Assembly: GCA_963971535.1 (NCBI GenBank)
Contig: OZ020586.1
Coordinates: forward strand, 70,358,048 to 70,422,047
DNA: 64,000 nt
Direction: 5' to 3'
Source: Notolepis coatsorum
Lineage: Eukaryota; Chordata; Actinopteri; Aulopiformes; Paralepididae
In this document: piece by piece, positions 21,760 to 33,192 of the stretch
How the letters are laid out: every line of letters begins with the position of its first letter
How positions within the stretch are numbered: position 1 is the first letter of the stretch
Translations under genes and position numbers: made by a program
Notes under the pieces: model-generated
The model's database searches: none
What the model saw: the letters and a program-made list of their open reading frames with translations, nothing else
Told to the model about the DNA's origin: nothing

Positions 21760-22011
21760 GGTGGGCGTGGCCGTTTTTCCACAAAGGAATGTTTTTAGTG
21801 AAAAATAAATGTTTGCTATCAACTCAGAATGATGAAACCCCCCTAGTTTGACCCCTCACAAGTTACCCAAGGCCAAGCTGAACATTTTAGATATTTCGAA
21901 AATCGGTATTCGGTACCTCAACTTTGAGCAGTTGTTACGAAAAAACACAGGATTTGAACTTCAACTTTTTAATACATCTTACAGTACTACACACCTTTAC
22001 AAACACATTAG
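21760..22011 (-). repeat. Right terminal inverted repeat of the Academ-like element
   Basis: Reverse complement of 14364-14612; contains tagtttgacccctcacaag and cggtattcggtacctcaac. Confidence 0.8.
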
Positions 22012-22945
22012 ATCGGTCAAATATCTGATAAAATGCCCTTACTAGTGGTGGTAGTTTCTCTATTTGGACATTATAGCTAACATATAGCCTAGCCTAGTTA
22101 GTCGGAATAATTTTTTTTTTTAATAATCTGAGGGGCCGGATATGATTGCTGGCGGGCCAGCAAGTCTAGTGTAATGCTCATGCACAGTATTACTAAACAA
22201 TCCGTTTATGTATAAAAACTGGAGTTTTTCTGCTCATGAACAACTTGAACAGCACAACCCATCAACTGTATGCACATTTTATGCATATGTTAATTTTATG
22301 CTATTTGCTGTGGGGCACTTTGGGCTGCGGTCCATATGTGAAAGGTGCTATATAGTTATTTATTATTATATTGTAAAGAAAAATGTATGCATTGCAATGT
22401 CTAAGTCTCAACGACATTTAAAATGAGGGTGACCTCAATTGTACTTTGAGAATAAATAAAGGTTTGAATTGAATGTCTGTAAAATAGCAGTTAATAAAAT
22501 ATAAGGAATATATTACTCTGCAGAGGGCTCATGGATTTGACACAGCCCTCTGCCCTAAAGATATTCTCGAAAATAATCGGGCACACAGGAAGTGACATGT
22601 CACTGTTACGTCACCAGCAGCAACGGCAGTTTGTTTGGAATTAATAGACTAACTCAGTAGTTAGCACGCATTTTCAAGATGGAAAGCAAGTCAATATAGT
22701 GCAAAAACTACAGCAATGACCACTTATCACCAATAGACGTCGCCAAAAACAACTGAAATAAGGAGTTTACAGATGACCACTTTCAACATGAACGTTGTTT
22801 CAGATTTGCAAATCTGAGGCACCCGAGAGGATTACCCACAATCCAAATTGGAAGTGACAAAAGACGATCAAAGTCTGTGACTTATTTTTATTACATGAAG
22901 ATATGCTGTATAAAAATAATCAAAACACACGTTCAGTAAGACAAT
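22012..22945. other. Intergenic repeats between the transposon and psma2
   Basis: About 22110-22440 holds repeat tails (aggtgctatatagtt); about 22570-22740 is a dispersed repeat shared with 9710-9850 and 12717-12780. No gene seen. Confidence 0.45.
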
Positions 22946-22969
22946 AGAATAATTTACTTTCCAGGATAG

Positions 22970-22975
22970 TTTATT
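22970..22975 (-). terminator. psma2: psma2 polyadenylation signal AATAAA
   Basis: AATAAA on the minus strand (tttatt in plus) about 140 bases downstream of the psma2 stop. It gives a 3' UTR of about 165 bases ending near 22950. Confidence 0.6.
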
Positions 22976-23115
22976 GAGTCGTGCTGAACTTGTCAGACGG
23001 AAGGGTGGGGAATCGGTATACAAAAAAACCAAAACAATAAAAATGCTGTTATGTTTAAGAAAAGAAAATACAGTGGATTCCAGAGATAAATTCTAGACAT
23101 ATTAAAGCGTTGGAA

Positions 23116-23232
23116 TCAAGCGATTGCTGCCAGGTAGTCTTTGACCTCAGATGGTGACAGTCGTCTGAAACCGCCCTCGTTGCAGATTCCCACTTCAATG
23201 TTGTCTTCAGTCATCTGGCCCTCGAAGCTCTC
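23116..23232 (-). CDS. psma2: Proteasome subunit alpha type-2, coding exon 8 (last)
   Basis: Encodes [20 protein letters not shown], then [17 protein letters not shown] and TGA at 23116-23118. This is the C-terminus of PSMA2, an alpha-ring subunit of the 20S proteasome. The subunit is structural: the alpha ring gates substrate entry and has no active-site threonine. Acceptor CAACAG ends at 23233; the exon begins in phase 0. Counting all exons here plus the missing first one gives 234 residues, the recalled vertebrate length. Confidence 0.97.
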   Translation of the reverse strand, partial: ESFEGQMTEDNIEVGICNEGGFRRLSPSEVKDYLAAIA

Positions 23233-23734
23233 CTGTTGACAAACAAACCTTTTAGATTAGATTCAGACGTATTGTCATCATGCAGCACAAGTTGTAAACA
23301 ACATTAATTTTGGACCCACCAATATTTTTGTAATGATAAATAAATTAATAAATTTTGAGTTTTATTCCACACCTTCAAAGTATGCTAGACTGATGTATGT
23401 ACACAGTATGCTTATGTACAGTGAAATATCCAACAGTTGTAGATACAAATATATACAGAATAGTATTATTGTACATCATACAGGTATGTAAACAGTAATA
23501 TATGGGTAGACTATAGGATGAGGTAGGCATATTACAGTGCAAGGCAGTTGTAGACAGTGAAGGCAGTAGATGGGTATACATTGAGTATAGTCAATAGAGT
23601 TTACAGTTTGTACGGTATAGGCAACAGAGCGTAGAGTATAGACAGTGGGGTTCAGGGTTTATAATGAAAATGGATAGTTCCGTTTCAGGGGTGATACTCT
23701 CTTTAGAGACGAAAAGGACATGATGTAATCTGAC

Positions 23735-23792
23735 CTTGAGTGTCAGGATGGCTGTGTGGATAGCGTCCTCCAGCTCTAGATCCTCATTGTAC
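23735..23792 (-). CDS. psma2: Proteasome subunit alpha type-2, coding exon 7
   Basis: Encodes YNEDLELEDAIHTAILTLK, a PSMA2 block. Acceptor CTCAG (23793-23794) and donor GTCAGA (GT at 23733-23734). The first base completes an Arg codon split with exon 6; the exon ends in phase 0. Confidence 0.97.
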
Positions 23793-23794
23793 CT

Positions 23795-24205
23795 GAGAGG
23801 ATGGGGGAGAAAAGAAGAGGAAGAGGATGAGAAAGGAAAGAGAGCAAGAGGATGAGAGAGGAAAGAGGATAGAGCAAGATGATGAGAGGAAAGAATAGAG
23901 CAAGAGGATGAGAGATGAAAGAGAATAGAGCAAGAGGATGAGAGATGAAAGAGAATAGAGCAAGAGGATGAGAGGAAAGAGAATATAGCAAGAAGATGAG
24001 AGGAAAGAATAGAGCAAGAGGATTAGCGAGGAAAGAGGATAGAGCAAGAGGATGAGAGGAAAGAGAATATAGCAAGAGGACGAGAGGAAAGAGAATATAG
24101 CAAGAGGAAATAGGATAGAGCAAGAGGATGAGAGAAGAAAGAGGATAGAGCAAGAAGATGAGGACAGAATAGAACAAGAGGATAGAGCAAGAGGATGAGG
24201 ATACA
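23795..24205. repeat. Purine-rich tandem repeat in psma2 intron 6
   Basis: About 400 bp of imperfect gagcaagaggatgagaggaaagag-like units, nearly all purine on the plus strand. It produces the Ser/Leu-rich shadow frames on the minus strand, which are not genes. It begins two bases from the exon 7 acceptor, so the polypyrimidine tract of the acceptor is made of the repeat. Confidence 0.88.
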
Positions 24206-24596
24206 TATTTAAACTTGAGCAAGAGATTCAGCAGGTGAAATGGACTGCTATGAATGCTGTGGCCTATAGTTTAAGGTTTTCAACTTTTGTTTCATTTGTC
24301 ACAATGAAATTGTGCTTCATACAGTAAAAAGTAAAAGAATAATGACCAAACACTATAAAAAATATACAATAAACTAAACAACAATGTACAAAATGCAAAA
24401 ATATATAGATACTGAATAGGTTACATTTAGAAATAGTCTTGTTTTTGTAAATGTCAACAATGCTACTGTTGAGACCAAACACACTAGTCTTCACGCATGT
24501 TATCCTAGTCATCAACTGTCAAACTGACCTGAGTAAAGAGAGATAAATATTTGTCTTTGCGTTGTATCTGAACGTATTGAGACTCGCCAATGTTAC
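24206..24596 (-). other. Remainder of psma2 intron 6
   Basis: AT-rich, no repeat family or coding signal recognised. Confidence 0.5.
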
Positions 24597-24670
24597 CTTT
24601 TCTCCAAGAATGTTTTCCCATTGACGTAGTTCTTCCCCATCGCTGTGGCCTTCCACGCAAAATAGGCCCC
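24597..24670 (-). CDS. psma2: Proteasome subunit alpha type-2, coding exon 6
   Basis: Encodes GAYFAWKATAMGKNYVNGKT then FLEK and two bases of Arg. Almost identical to the recalled PSMA2 family sequence. Acceptor CATAG (24671-24672), donor GTAACA (24595-24596). Phases fit exons 5 and 7. Confidence 0.97.
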
Positions 24671-24916
24671 CTATGAGGAGACAAACATTACATCACTATT
24701 ATCAACAAACTATCTTTATGATCACCACCCGCATTTCATTTTTTTTCTTTTTCTTTATTATTTTACAGACACTGAGCAGTACCAACATTCTGTAGTATTG
24801 CTCGTTTTAGTGAATTACTTATCGGTATAGATGGACAATAATTATCAGATGTTTTGTAATTATTAAAAGCATCAAATTTTACTATGGGTGAAGCTGCTGC
24901 AACCCTATTGTATCTG

Positions 24917-25346
24917 TTAGGATTGAGAATGAGTAGTATATATTAGGTGCAGTAGTATATATTAGGTATAGTAGTAGTATTAGTGAGAATGAGTAGTATA
25001 TATTAGGTATATGAGGTATAGTAGTAGTATTAGTGAGAATGAGTACTATATATGAGGTATAGTAGCAGTAGTAGTATTAGTGAGAATGAGTAGTATATAT
25101 TGGGTATATATGAGGTATAGTAGCAGTATTAGTGAGAATGAGTAGTATATATTGGGTATAGTAGCAGTATTAGTTAGAATGAGTAGTATATAGGCATAGT
25201 AGCAGTAGTAGTATTAGTGAGAATGAGTAGTATATATTGTGTATATATATGAGGTATAGTAGCAGTATTAGTGAGAATGAGTAGTATATACTGGGTATAT
25301 ATGAGGTATAGTAGTAGTATTAGTGAGATACTATAGGGGTAGTATA
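24917..25346. repeat. Tandem array (gtagtattagtgagaatgagtagtatata), left part
   Basis: About nine imperfect units of about 40-60 bp with the core gtattagtgagaatgagtag. The same array resumes at about 36738-36865, next to exon 5, so the array was split by later insertions. Confidence 0.85.
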
Positions 25347-25366
25347 TATATTATTAGCAGGGCTCG

Positions 25367-25500
25367 AAATTAACATTTTTACTTGGTAGCACTGGTGCTC
25401 CCAACTTCAAAAAGCTGGGAGCACCAGCAAAAATTTAGGAGCACCTACCAAAATGTAAGGAGCACCAACAATATATATGTAATATATATTTTTTATTGAT
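25367..25500. repeat. cagggctcgaaattaac repeat with internal hairpin
   Basis: Begins cagggctcgaaattaac; contains ggtgctcccaactt and its inverse agctgggagcacc. Related starts lie near 3479 and 45030. The right end is not resolved because the L1-type LINE is adjacent. Confidence 0.5.
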
Positions 25501-25620
25501 AAAAAAAAATGACAGACTTCCGGTATGAGAGCAGACGGGTAATACACGTGCGAAAGAGCTCCTGGTCAAATGAGTGAAAAAACGGATAAAAAAAGACCCG
25601 AAAAGTAATTAAAAAGGAAA

Positions 25621-26805
25621 ATGCTCACGAGAAGTAAGGAAGAGACAACGATTGTGAAGGAAATAGAAATGGAGAACATACGAGAAGGAGAGAATCCGAA
25701 GAAACAGAATCCCCGGAGCGAAGCCGAGAAAAGCCAGGCGAAAGAAGGGGGAGGTACCGCCGAGGCAGACACGGGAATGCCAGGATGGGCTGTGAACATG
25801 CAGGCCGGGATACTGGAGAACATAACAGCGGCGATAAAACTGAACACGGACACGATAAGGAATGATATTGGGAAGCTACGGGAGGAATTGAGGAAGGAAC
25901 AGGAGGACTTCAGAGGTGAAATGAATACAGAAATCAAAAGGGTGGAGGAGAAGATGGCGGGACAGGACAGAAACGTGACCGAGTTACAGACTAGGACGGC
26001 TCACGCGGAGGAATGGAACACGGAGATACACGAGGTATTAACATGTGTGATTCAGAAACAAGAACAGATGGAGACAAAGATGTCGGACATGGAGGGGAGG
26101 TCACGGAGAAATAACATCAGAATATGGGGACTGAAAGAAGGAGTCGAAGGGGAATCGGTGACCCTATATGTGGAAAAGCTTATCAAAGAACAAATGAAGG
26201 AAACGGGACTGGGAAAAATGGAGATACAGAGGGCCCACAGGGCGTTGGCTCCGAGACCACAACCGGACAGACCTCCGAGGGCGGTGATTATTAACTTTCT
26301 GAGATTCGAGGTTAAGGAATTGGTACTCAGAACCGCGTGGACCAAGAAGATTGAAATCGAAGGGAAAAGACTATCATTTGATCACGACTACTCGACAGCG
26401 GTAGCGATAACACGCAGGTCCTACGCGGGACTGAAGAAAACCCTGAAAGAAAACGGAATGAGATTCCAGTCACCCATGACCTCGCTAAGGATTCACTGGG
26501 AGGAAGGAGCGGCGATGTACGCGACGGCACGAGAAGCGGAGCGAGAGATGAGACGGCGAGGGATGAGGATGGCGGAGGACGGAGAAGGAAGGAGGCGGGA
26601 GGAACAGACGCGGAGCCTGCAGCAGAGATTGGAAGGAGCCCGCAGGTGGATCAGAGTGGAAGACCGAAACCGGAGAGAGGAGAAGGCGGAGGTGAAACGT
26701 GACGGAGCGAGGACGGAGACGGATGAGGAGGCCAGACGGAGAGGAGGCGGGAGGAGACGAACGGATGAGTACACGCACAAGAGATTGAAAAAACTATTCA
26801 AATAG
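25621..26805 (+). CDS. LINE ORF1 protein (L1-type, coiled coil plus RNA-binding)
   Basis: 394 residues. Highly charged; residues about 80-165 form a probable coiled coil (NDIGKLREELRKEQEDFRGE onward). Then comes RSRRNNIRIWGLKEGVEG, the start of an RRM-like domain typical of L1 ORF1 proteins, followed by RAHRALAPRP and INFLRFEVKELVLRTAW. The tail is rich in Arg/Glu. The family protein is an RNA chaperone that coats the element RNA. Start chosen at the first ATG of the frame, 106 bases after the inferred 5' end. Confidence 0.85.
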   Translation: MLTRSKEETTIVKEIEMENIREGENPKKQNPRSEAEKSQAKEGGGTAEADTGMPGWAVNMQAGILENITAAIKLNTDTIRNDIGKLREELRKEQEDFRGEMNTEIKRVEEKMAGQDRNVTELQTRTAHAEEWNTEIHEVLTCVIQKQEQMETKMSDMEGRSRRNNIRIWGLKEGVEGESVTLYVEKLIKEQMKETGLGKMEIQRAHRALAPRPQPDRPPRAVIINFLRFEVKELVLRTAWTKKIEIEGKRLSFDHDYSTAVAITRRSYAGLKKTLKENGMRFQSPMTSLRIHWEEGAAMYATAREAEREMRRRGMRMAEDGEGRRREEQTRSLQQRLEGARRWIRVEDRNRREEKAEVKRDGARTETDEEARRRGGGRRRTDEYTHKRLKKLFK

Positions 26806-27516
26806 AGACAAAGTATAGAAACTGAAATAACATATGCATAAGCACACATTCCCAGGTAGAGGCAGGATATAGAAATGAACGTAACGTATACATGGACACA
26901 TAATACACAAGCTGATGGAGGAAATAAATGGAAATATAACTAGGTTTGATAGGCGAGACACAGACCATACTGAAACAGATACATAGAAACACGCTGTGAG
27001 TAACACAGTTGGGAGGGATTAAGGGGATAAATGGACATCACATAGAAAATAGAGGAGAGGAAAAGAAAATAATAAGGGGTACACGGGAGGCACCGCACAC
27101 GGATATGGGAGGAAGGAGGGACAATGAAACATATGAGTCACATTGAGAGGGACCAAGAAAAGAGGGTCTTTGATCAAAAGGAAGGACAGAGCGCTTTTGA
27201 CCAGGAGCTCGAAAGCAAAAAAAAAAAACAGTAAGAAAGCTGGACAAATATGACGAGCGATTGGGGGCAAGGGTTTCAAACCCCCAAGCCGTCAGGAGGG
27301 GGCCCCTCGCTAGGAGGGCAATTACCCCTCACCCACCAGCAGGGGACAGGGGGGGACACAGGGACCCCCCGAACGCCTTGGGAGCACTTTATGTAAAGTT
27401 TATGTTTTTTATTTATGTTAATCATTATATGTATTCGGTGAAGAGAGCGGAGGCTCCAACCGGAGGGGGGAATGAGTGTGACATGGGGGGGACTGACAGA
27501 CGAAAGAAGAAGAAAG
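26806..27516 (+). other. Inter-ORF region of the LINE
   Basis: About 700 bp without an element frame, containing A and C/G runs. ORF2 must be translated by reinitiation or another route; nothing here shows which. Confidence 0.6.
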
Positions 27517-30500
27517 ATGACAAGGGTTAAAGGTATAAAAATGATGTCGTTAAACGTTAATGGAATGAATAATGCGATAAAAAGGGGCAAAGTGATGTTG
27601 AAATGTAAAAAAAGTGAGATGGAAGTGATTTTTCTGCAGGAGACACATTTGGTAGCACAGGGTCATGAGAAACTGAAGAGATTTGGATATGAAAATGCAT
27701 ACTATAGTTCCTTTGAACAAAACCCGAGGAGAGGAGTAATCACGTTAATCAAAAACAGTCAAATTTGAATTGATCAAGGAAGTAAGAGACAAGGAGGGAA
27801 GGTTTGTTTTGGTGAAGGGGAAAATGGAGGGCCAAATGGTTACGTTAGTAAATGTTTATGCACCCCCAGAGAGTGAGAGGGATTTATATGAGACCATTTT
27901 TGACATGATAGTGATGGAACTAGAAGGGATATTGATATGTACAGGAGATTTTAACGTAGTACTGAATCACGACCTAGACACCACGAGTACTAGAAAAGGA
28001 CGGGCGCCCATCAGTAGATATATGAATATTCAGATGACGGAAATGGGAATTACAGACGTTTGGAGGGAGATGCACGCCATGGACAGGGAATACACACATT
28101 ACTCACACCCACACGTGACGTATGCGAGAATAGACTACTTTTTGATGACGACGGGGGACAGTTACAGGGCACGGGAGAGCAGTATAGGAGTGGCGGACAT
28201 ATCGGATCACAGTGCCATATATCTGACAGTAGATCTAGAAGGGAGACGGAGGAACACGATTTGGAGACTAAATGTAGGAATATTAAATAACAAAGGGGTG
28301 GTGAGTCAGATCAAGGAGGAGATAGCCAGATATAAGGAAGAAAATGACAACGGGGCGGTAGACCCGAACATTCTATGGGACACACTGAAGGTAGTGATAA
28401 GGGGGAAATTGATGGAAAAAACAGCAATGCTGAAGAAGGCCAGAACGGAGACATATCACAATCTGATAGGGAAGCTAAAGAAGCTAGAGGGGAGACACCA
28501 GATATCAAAAGAACAGGAAACGCTCGGAGAAATCAAAGAAGTAAAGGCCAGGATAAATAGGGAATTATTGACGGAAATAGAAAAGAAAGCGAGGTTCATG
28601 AAACAAACGTACTATGAAGGGGGACCAAAAGCGACCAGACTGTTGGCTAGGAGAATTAGAACGCAACAGAAGTTGAACACGATACACACAATAAGGGATA
28701 CAAAGACTAATGAAATATTGAGGGACCCAGCTGAAATAGAGAGGACATTTAGAGAATACTATGAGAAATTATACACACAGCCAAAAGCAGCGGGAGAAGA
28801 GGAAATAGAAACATATCTGGAGAAGCTAGAGTTACCATCGATAGGGAAAGAACAGAATGAAGAGTTAAATAAAATAATTACGGAACAAGAACTGGAAGAT
28901 GCAATTAGTAGAGCTAAAAACAACAAGTCTCCGGGGAGCGACGGATTCCCATCGGAATTCTACAAGACATTTAGAACTGAATTAGCACCCATGTTAGGGG
29001 CGGCGTTCAGACACACGATGGAAGAGGGGAAAATGCCCCCCTCGTGGAAGGAAGCCATAATCACCACGATACCGAAGGAAGGGAAGGATAGGGAATTATG
29101 TAGTAGTTTCAGACCTGTGTCCATACTCAACGTAGATTACAAGATGTATACATCGATAATATCAAAAAGATTTGAGACGTTTATGCCAGACATTATAGAT
29201 GAAGATCAAACTGGATTTATTAAAGGGAGACAGACACAGGACAACGTGAGAAAGACATTACACATAGTAGAGGAGATACAAAAACAAGGGGGTAGCGCGG
29301 TACTGATTAGCCTAGATGCAGAAAAAGCGTTCGACAGTGTGAGCTGGACATTTTTATATAAAACATTGATGAGGTTCGGACTGAACGGGAGGGCGATGAA
29401 GATGATCAAGGCGCTATATCAAGAGCCGACAGCGAGGGTTAAGGTGAATGGCAGCTTGACGGATAGAATCAGATTAGAGAGGGCTACCAGACAGGGATGT
29501 TGTCTCTCACCGACGCTCTTCGCCGTTTTCATAGAACCACTGGCACAACTGATCAGGCAGACCGAGGACATCAAGGGAGTAAGGATAAAGGGAACGGAAT
29601 ATAAACTAGGCTTATTTGCAGACGACGTGATAGTATACATGAGGCAACCAGAAAAGAGCTTCCCGGCACTGATGGATCTACTGAAGGAATATGGCCACTA
29701 CTCAGGATACAAACTAAACGTGACAAAGACACAGACCCTAGCATGGAACTATTCTCCAACGACGGAAATTAGAGAACAGTACGGGATAAGATGGGACATG
29801 GACAAGATTAAATACTTAGGGGTGAACATCACGAGAGGGGTGGAGAAACTGTTTGAGGCGAATTATACACAGATAAATCAGAACATCAAGAGAGACCTAG
29901 AGAGATGGACAGTAATGCCCTTGGACTTCAATTCAAGAATAGAGGTCATTAAAATGAACATACTATCAAGGTTACTGTACCTATTCCAGTCACTACCGAT
30001 ACAAATACCACAGAATCAATTCAGGGAGTGGGACAGACTGATATCGAGGTTCATATGGGCGGGGAGAAGACCACGGGTCAGATATAAAACACTACAACTA
30101 CCAAAGGAAGAGGGAGGGATGGCAGTACCCAGCCTACAAGATTATTACTATGCAGCACAACTGAGAGCAGTGACGTGCTGGTGTAACGACAGATATGAGG
30201 CAAGATGGAAAGACATTGAAAAAGAAGGGGAGGGATACAAGGTACAAGCTCTGGTGGGGGATAGGGAACTATTTAAAGAAAAAGAGGGACTATTAGATCC
30301 AATCACCAAATGCACCTTGACCATATGGAACAGAGTAGTAAAAACACACAAATTGGAGAAGCAGTCAGGGGTCCTGAGATGGGTAGCACATGACAAGAGA
30401 TTCAAACCAGGGAGGTTAGACCATGGATTCAGAAGGTGGGAGAGGGGGGGGGGGGCAACAGCAATATGCAAAATGATAGAGAAGGGAGAAATGCAGACAC

Positions 30501-31342
30501 TACAAAAATTAAAGGAGAAATTTGGACTAGAAAACAGGGACCACTTCAGATATCTACAGGTTAGAGACTACTACAACAAAGAAATAAGGGGGGCCAAAGA
30601 CGAGGAACAGAATGGAATAATAAAGATGATAGTATGGGCATACGAAGGGGGGCAAGGAAGAGTAATATCAGCAATATACCGGGCTATAATGACCAGCAAG
30701 GGACACACGACAGATTACATAAGGGAGAAATGGGAGAGAGAGCTAGAGATAGAAATAACAGGGAAGGAATGGGGGAACATATGCGAGGTACAACATTCAA
30801 CAACAGGATCGAGAATATGGAAAGAATTTGGATGGAAAAACATAATCAGATTCTTTATAACCCCAGAGCTGAAGGGAAAATATGCACCAACACAAAAAGC
30901 ATGCTGGAGGATGTGTGGGAAGGAGGGGGCAAATCACACGCACATATTCTGGGGATGTCAGAAGCTGAAGGGGTATTGGGAGGAGATAGGGGAAGCAATG
31001 ATCAGAATATTAGGATACGGGATACCACAAACAGGACTGGTGCTTTACTTAGGAGACCTGACACACGAGGGAATACAAGGGGGGGACAAATTTTTAATAA
31101 AGATAATGTTGATAGCGGCCAGAAAAGCAATAACGAGACTGTGGTATAAGGAAGACCCACCGACAATAGCAAAATGGGAAGGAATAGTGGAAGAAATACA
31201 GGATATGGAAAGGATAACACACATGCTGAGGTTACAGGAAGAGAAATTTGGGGAAAGATGGGGAAAGTGGGAGGATTATAAAAGGAACGAGAACGACATC
31301 ACAGAGGAAGAACCAAATGCAACACAAGAGAGCGAAGGGTAA
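27517..31342 (+). CDS. LINE ORF2: endonuclease-reverse transcriptase, one frameshift
   Basis: Two frames, 27517-27768 and 27758-31342, join at a single frame change near 27765. APE endonuclease: MMSLNVNGMN, FLQETHL, CTGDFNVVL and SDHSAIYL. RT: NKSPGSDGFPSEFYK, FRPVSILNVDYKMYTSI, LISLDAEKAFDSVSW, ATRQGCCLSPTLFAVFIEPL and the catalytic LFADDVIVYM. C-terminus: a Cys-His cluster CWRMCGKEGANHTHIFWGC. Total about 1270 residues, normal for L1/Tx1 ORF2. Cuts target DNA and copies element RNA there. No internal stop apart from the frame change; a G run near 30446 could vary in length. Whether L1 proper or Tx1 is not resolved. Confidence 0.88.
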
Positions 31343-32955
31343 AGGAGGAAAGATGTTCAAGCAGGGTCTATGAACCCATGTCACACACCTGTACTTTAGT
31401 TAATATTTTCTATTTTGTTTTTGGGATATTACAAGTGCTGAATGCTTTTATACCTTATTATTTATGTCTGTTTAACGGTGTGATATTAAATATTCAGGGA
31501 TGATGTGGTTTGTGTATGGGTGAAACAAAAGGCAAAGTGAAAGTTAATAAACAAGAGAAAAAAAAAAGAAAGGACGAAGGAGAAGGGAAGAAAGAAACTC
31601 AAGGAGGGTCTCTGGACCCAGATCACAAATACAAACCGTAGTCAGCATTTATTGTCTTTGAGTAGGAATTACCTGTTTATGCCTGTTTAAGGGAGATACA
31701 CAATCAGCCTTTGTATCAAATACCTAGAAAACAACAGTAGGGGAACCAGACAACTAACCATGTGATACCCATGTAAATATTTATGTGCACTGTTTTTTCT
31801 TTTTGTTTTTATTGTGATACTAGTCTCTTAATTTTTTATTATTTATTTTTTGTAAGTGCTGTCTGTCTAAATAACTGTTAATAAAAAATTTAAGTTTAAA
31901 AAAAAAAAAAAAAAAAAAAAAATGACAAACAGTACTGTAATGCAGTAAAACAGTGAAAGTAGCCTTAAACTATAGTATAGTGTAGACCAGGGGTCTCAAA
32001 CTCGCGGCCCGCGGAATCATATTGTGCGGCCCCCTCCTTGACAAAGTTTAGTGGTAGTGCGGCCCGCGCGCACCTATTTCCTGGTGGCGCGAGTGTGATG
32101 TTTTATTTATTTTATCACTTGTAGGCTACCGTAGCGCATGGTACATAACAGCTGACAGCAACGTTAGTGACTTGCTTCAAACGTGACACCAAGTTTCTAT
32201 TAATTGTTCTATTCTTGACTTGACTTGACTATTATTATTTCTAATAGTCATGTCTTTATCAAAACCTGCCGTGAAGCGAACGATTGGCGACGAGCACAGG
32301 CAATTTCAGGATAAGTGGGAGACGCAATATTTATTTATCGAGTACCGGGGCACCCCAATGTGCCTTGTTTGCAAAGAAAAAGTTGCGGTGCCAAAAGACT
32401 ATAACCTCAGGCGTCATTACATCACTCGACATGCTGAGGAGTATACCAAATACCAAGGAGATGCGAGAAGAGGACCGGATCGCAAATCTTAAATCTTGTT
32501 TTACAAGGCAACAAGGTTTTTTTATACAAGCAAGCAAGGAGAGTGATGCGGCAGTCAAAGCCAGCTACGTGGTCAGTGAAATGATTGCTAAGGCGGGGAA
32601 GCCATTCAAAGAAGGAGAGTTTATAAAAAAGTGTATGTTACAGGCTGCAGGTATAGTCTGTCCGGAAAAGAAGAGTCAGTTGGGAAACATCAGCCTTTCA
32701 GCCAACACAGTGGCAGAGCGCATTTCTGAGCTGTCAGGCGACATCTACGACCAACTGCGTGAGAAAGGCAAACATTTTTGCGCATATTCAGTCGCTCTTG
32801 ATGAGAGCACAGATATAACGGACACTGCGCAGCTTGCAATGTATGTCCGCGGTGTTGACGACCGTTTTGAAGTGACAGAGGAGTTGCTCACACTGATTCC
32901 AATGCACGGGCAGACCACCGCTCAGGAAATATTCTGCCAGCTGTGTGATGCCATT

Positions 32956-33017
32956 GTATTGAGCCGTACTGTATTGTATCCATTCTGCAATCTTTTAATA
33001 AAGTTTTCAATCAATCA
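32956..33017 (+). mobile_element. L2-type LINE 3' tail inserted in the hAT transposase
   Basis: About 62 bp: gagccgtactgtattgtatcc...aataaagttttcaatcaatca. Matches the LINE 3' ends elsewhere in the window (tail subfamily of 13243), inserted in coding sequence. Confidence 0.75.
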
Positions 33018-33192
33018 GGTTTGCTGGAATAACAACCGACGGAGCGCCATCAATGACGGGAGGAAAAATGGACTGGTGGCACTGGTTCAAAGGAAACTGG
33101 GAGAGGAGGGTGTGGAGGAGGCCATTGCTCTGCACTGCATTATCCACCAGCAGGCCCTTTGCAGCAAATGCCTGAAGTTTGACAATGTGATG

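Larger units (their letters stand above)
14364..22011 (-). mobile_element. Academ-like DNA transposon with ~250-bp terminal inverted repeats
   Basis: The stretch 14364-14612 and the stretch 21760-22011 are inverted copies (taatgtgtttgtaaagg, aaaagttgaagttcaaatcc, gaggtaccgaataccgattt and more). The enclosed 7.1 kb carries minus-strand coding pieces with an XPG-like nuclease and a C-terminal Cys-rich cluster, the combination known from the Academ superfamily. It is interrupted by a Rex1-like LINE, a hAT element within that LINE, and two SINEs. I could not see a target duplication at the outer ends, so the exact borders are approximate. Confidence 0.65.
25515..31922 (+). mobile_element. L1/Tx1-type LINE, nearly intact, with poly(A) and TSD
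   Basis: About 6.4 kb with a short 5' leader, ORF1, an inter-ORF spacer, ORF2, a 3' UTR and a poly(A) tail (31898-31922). The target duplication is aaaaaaaaatgaca at 25501-25514, repeated where the tail meets the flank (to 31927). Only one frame change was found (near 27765). The element reads in the opposite sense to psma2, in whose intron 5 it lies. Confidence 0.88.

Noticed and set aside
23776..24222. Ser/Leu-rich open frames on the minus strand
   Set aside because: They are shadows of the purine-rich tandem repeat in psma2 intron 6.
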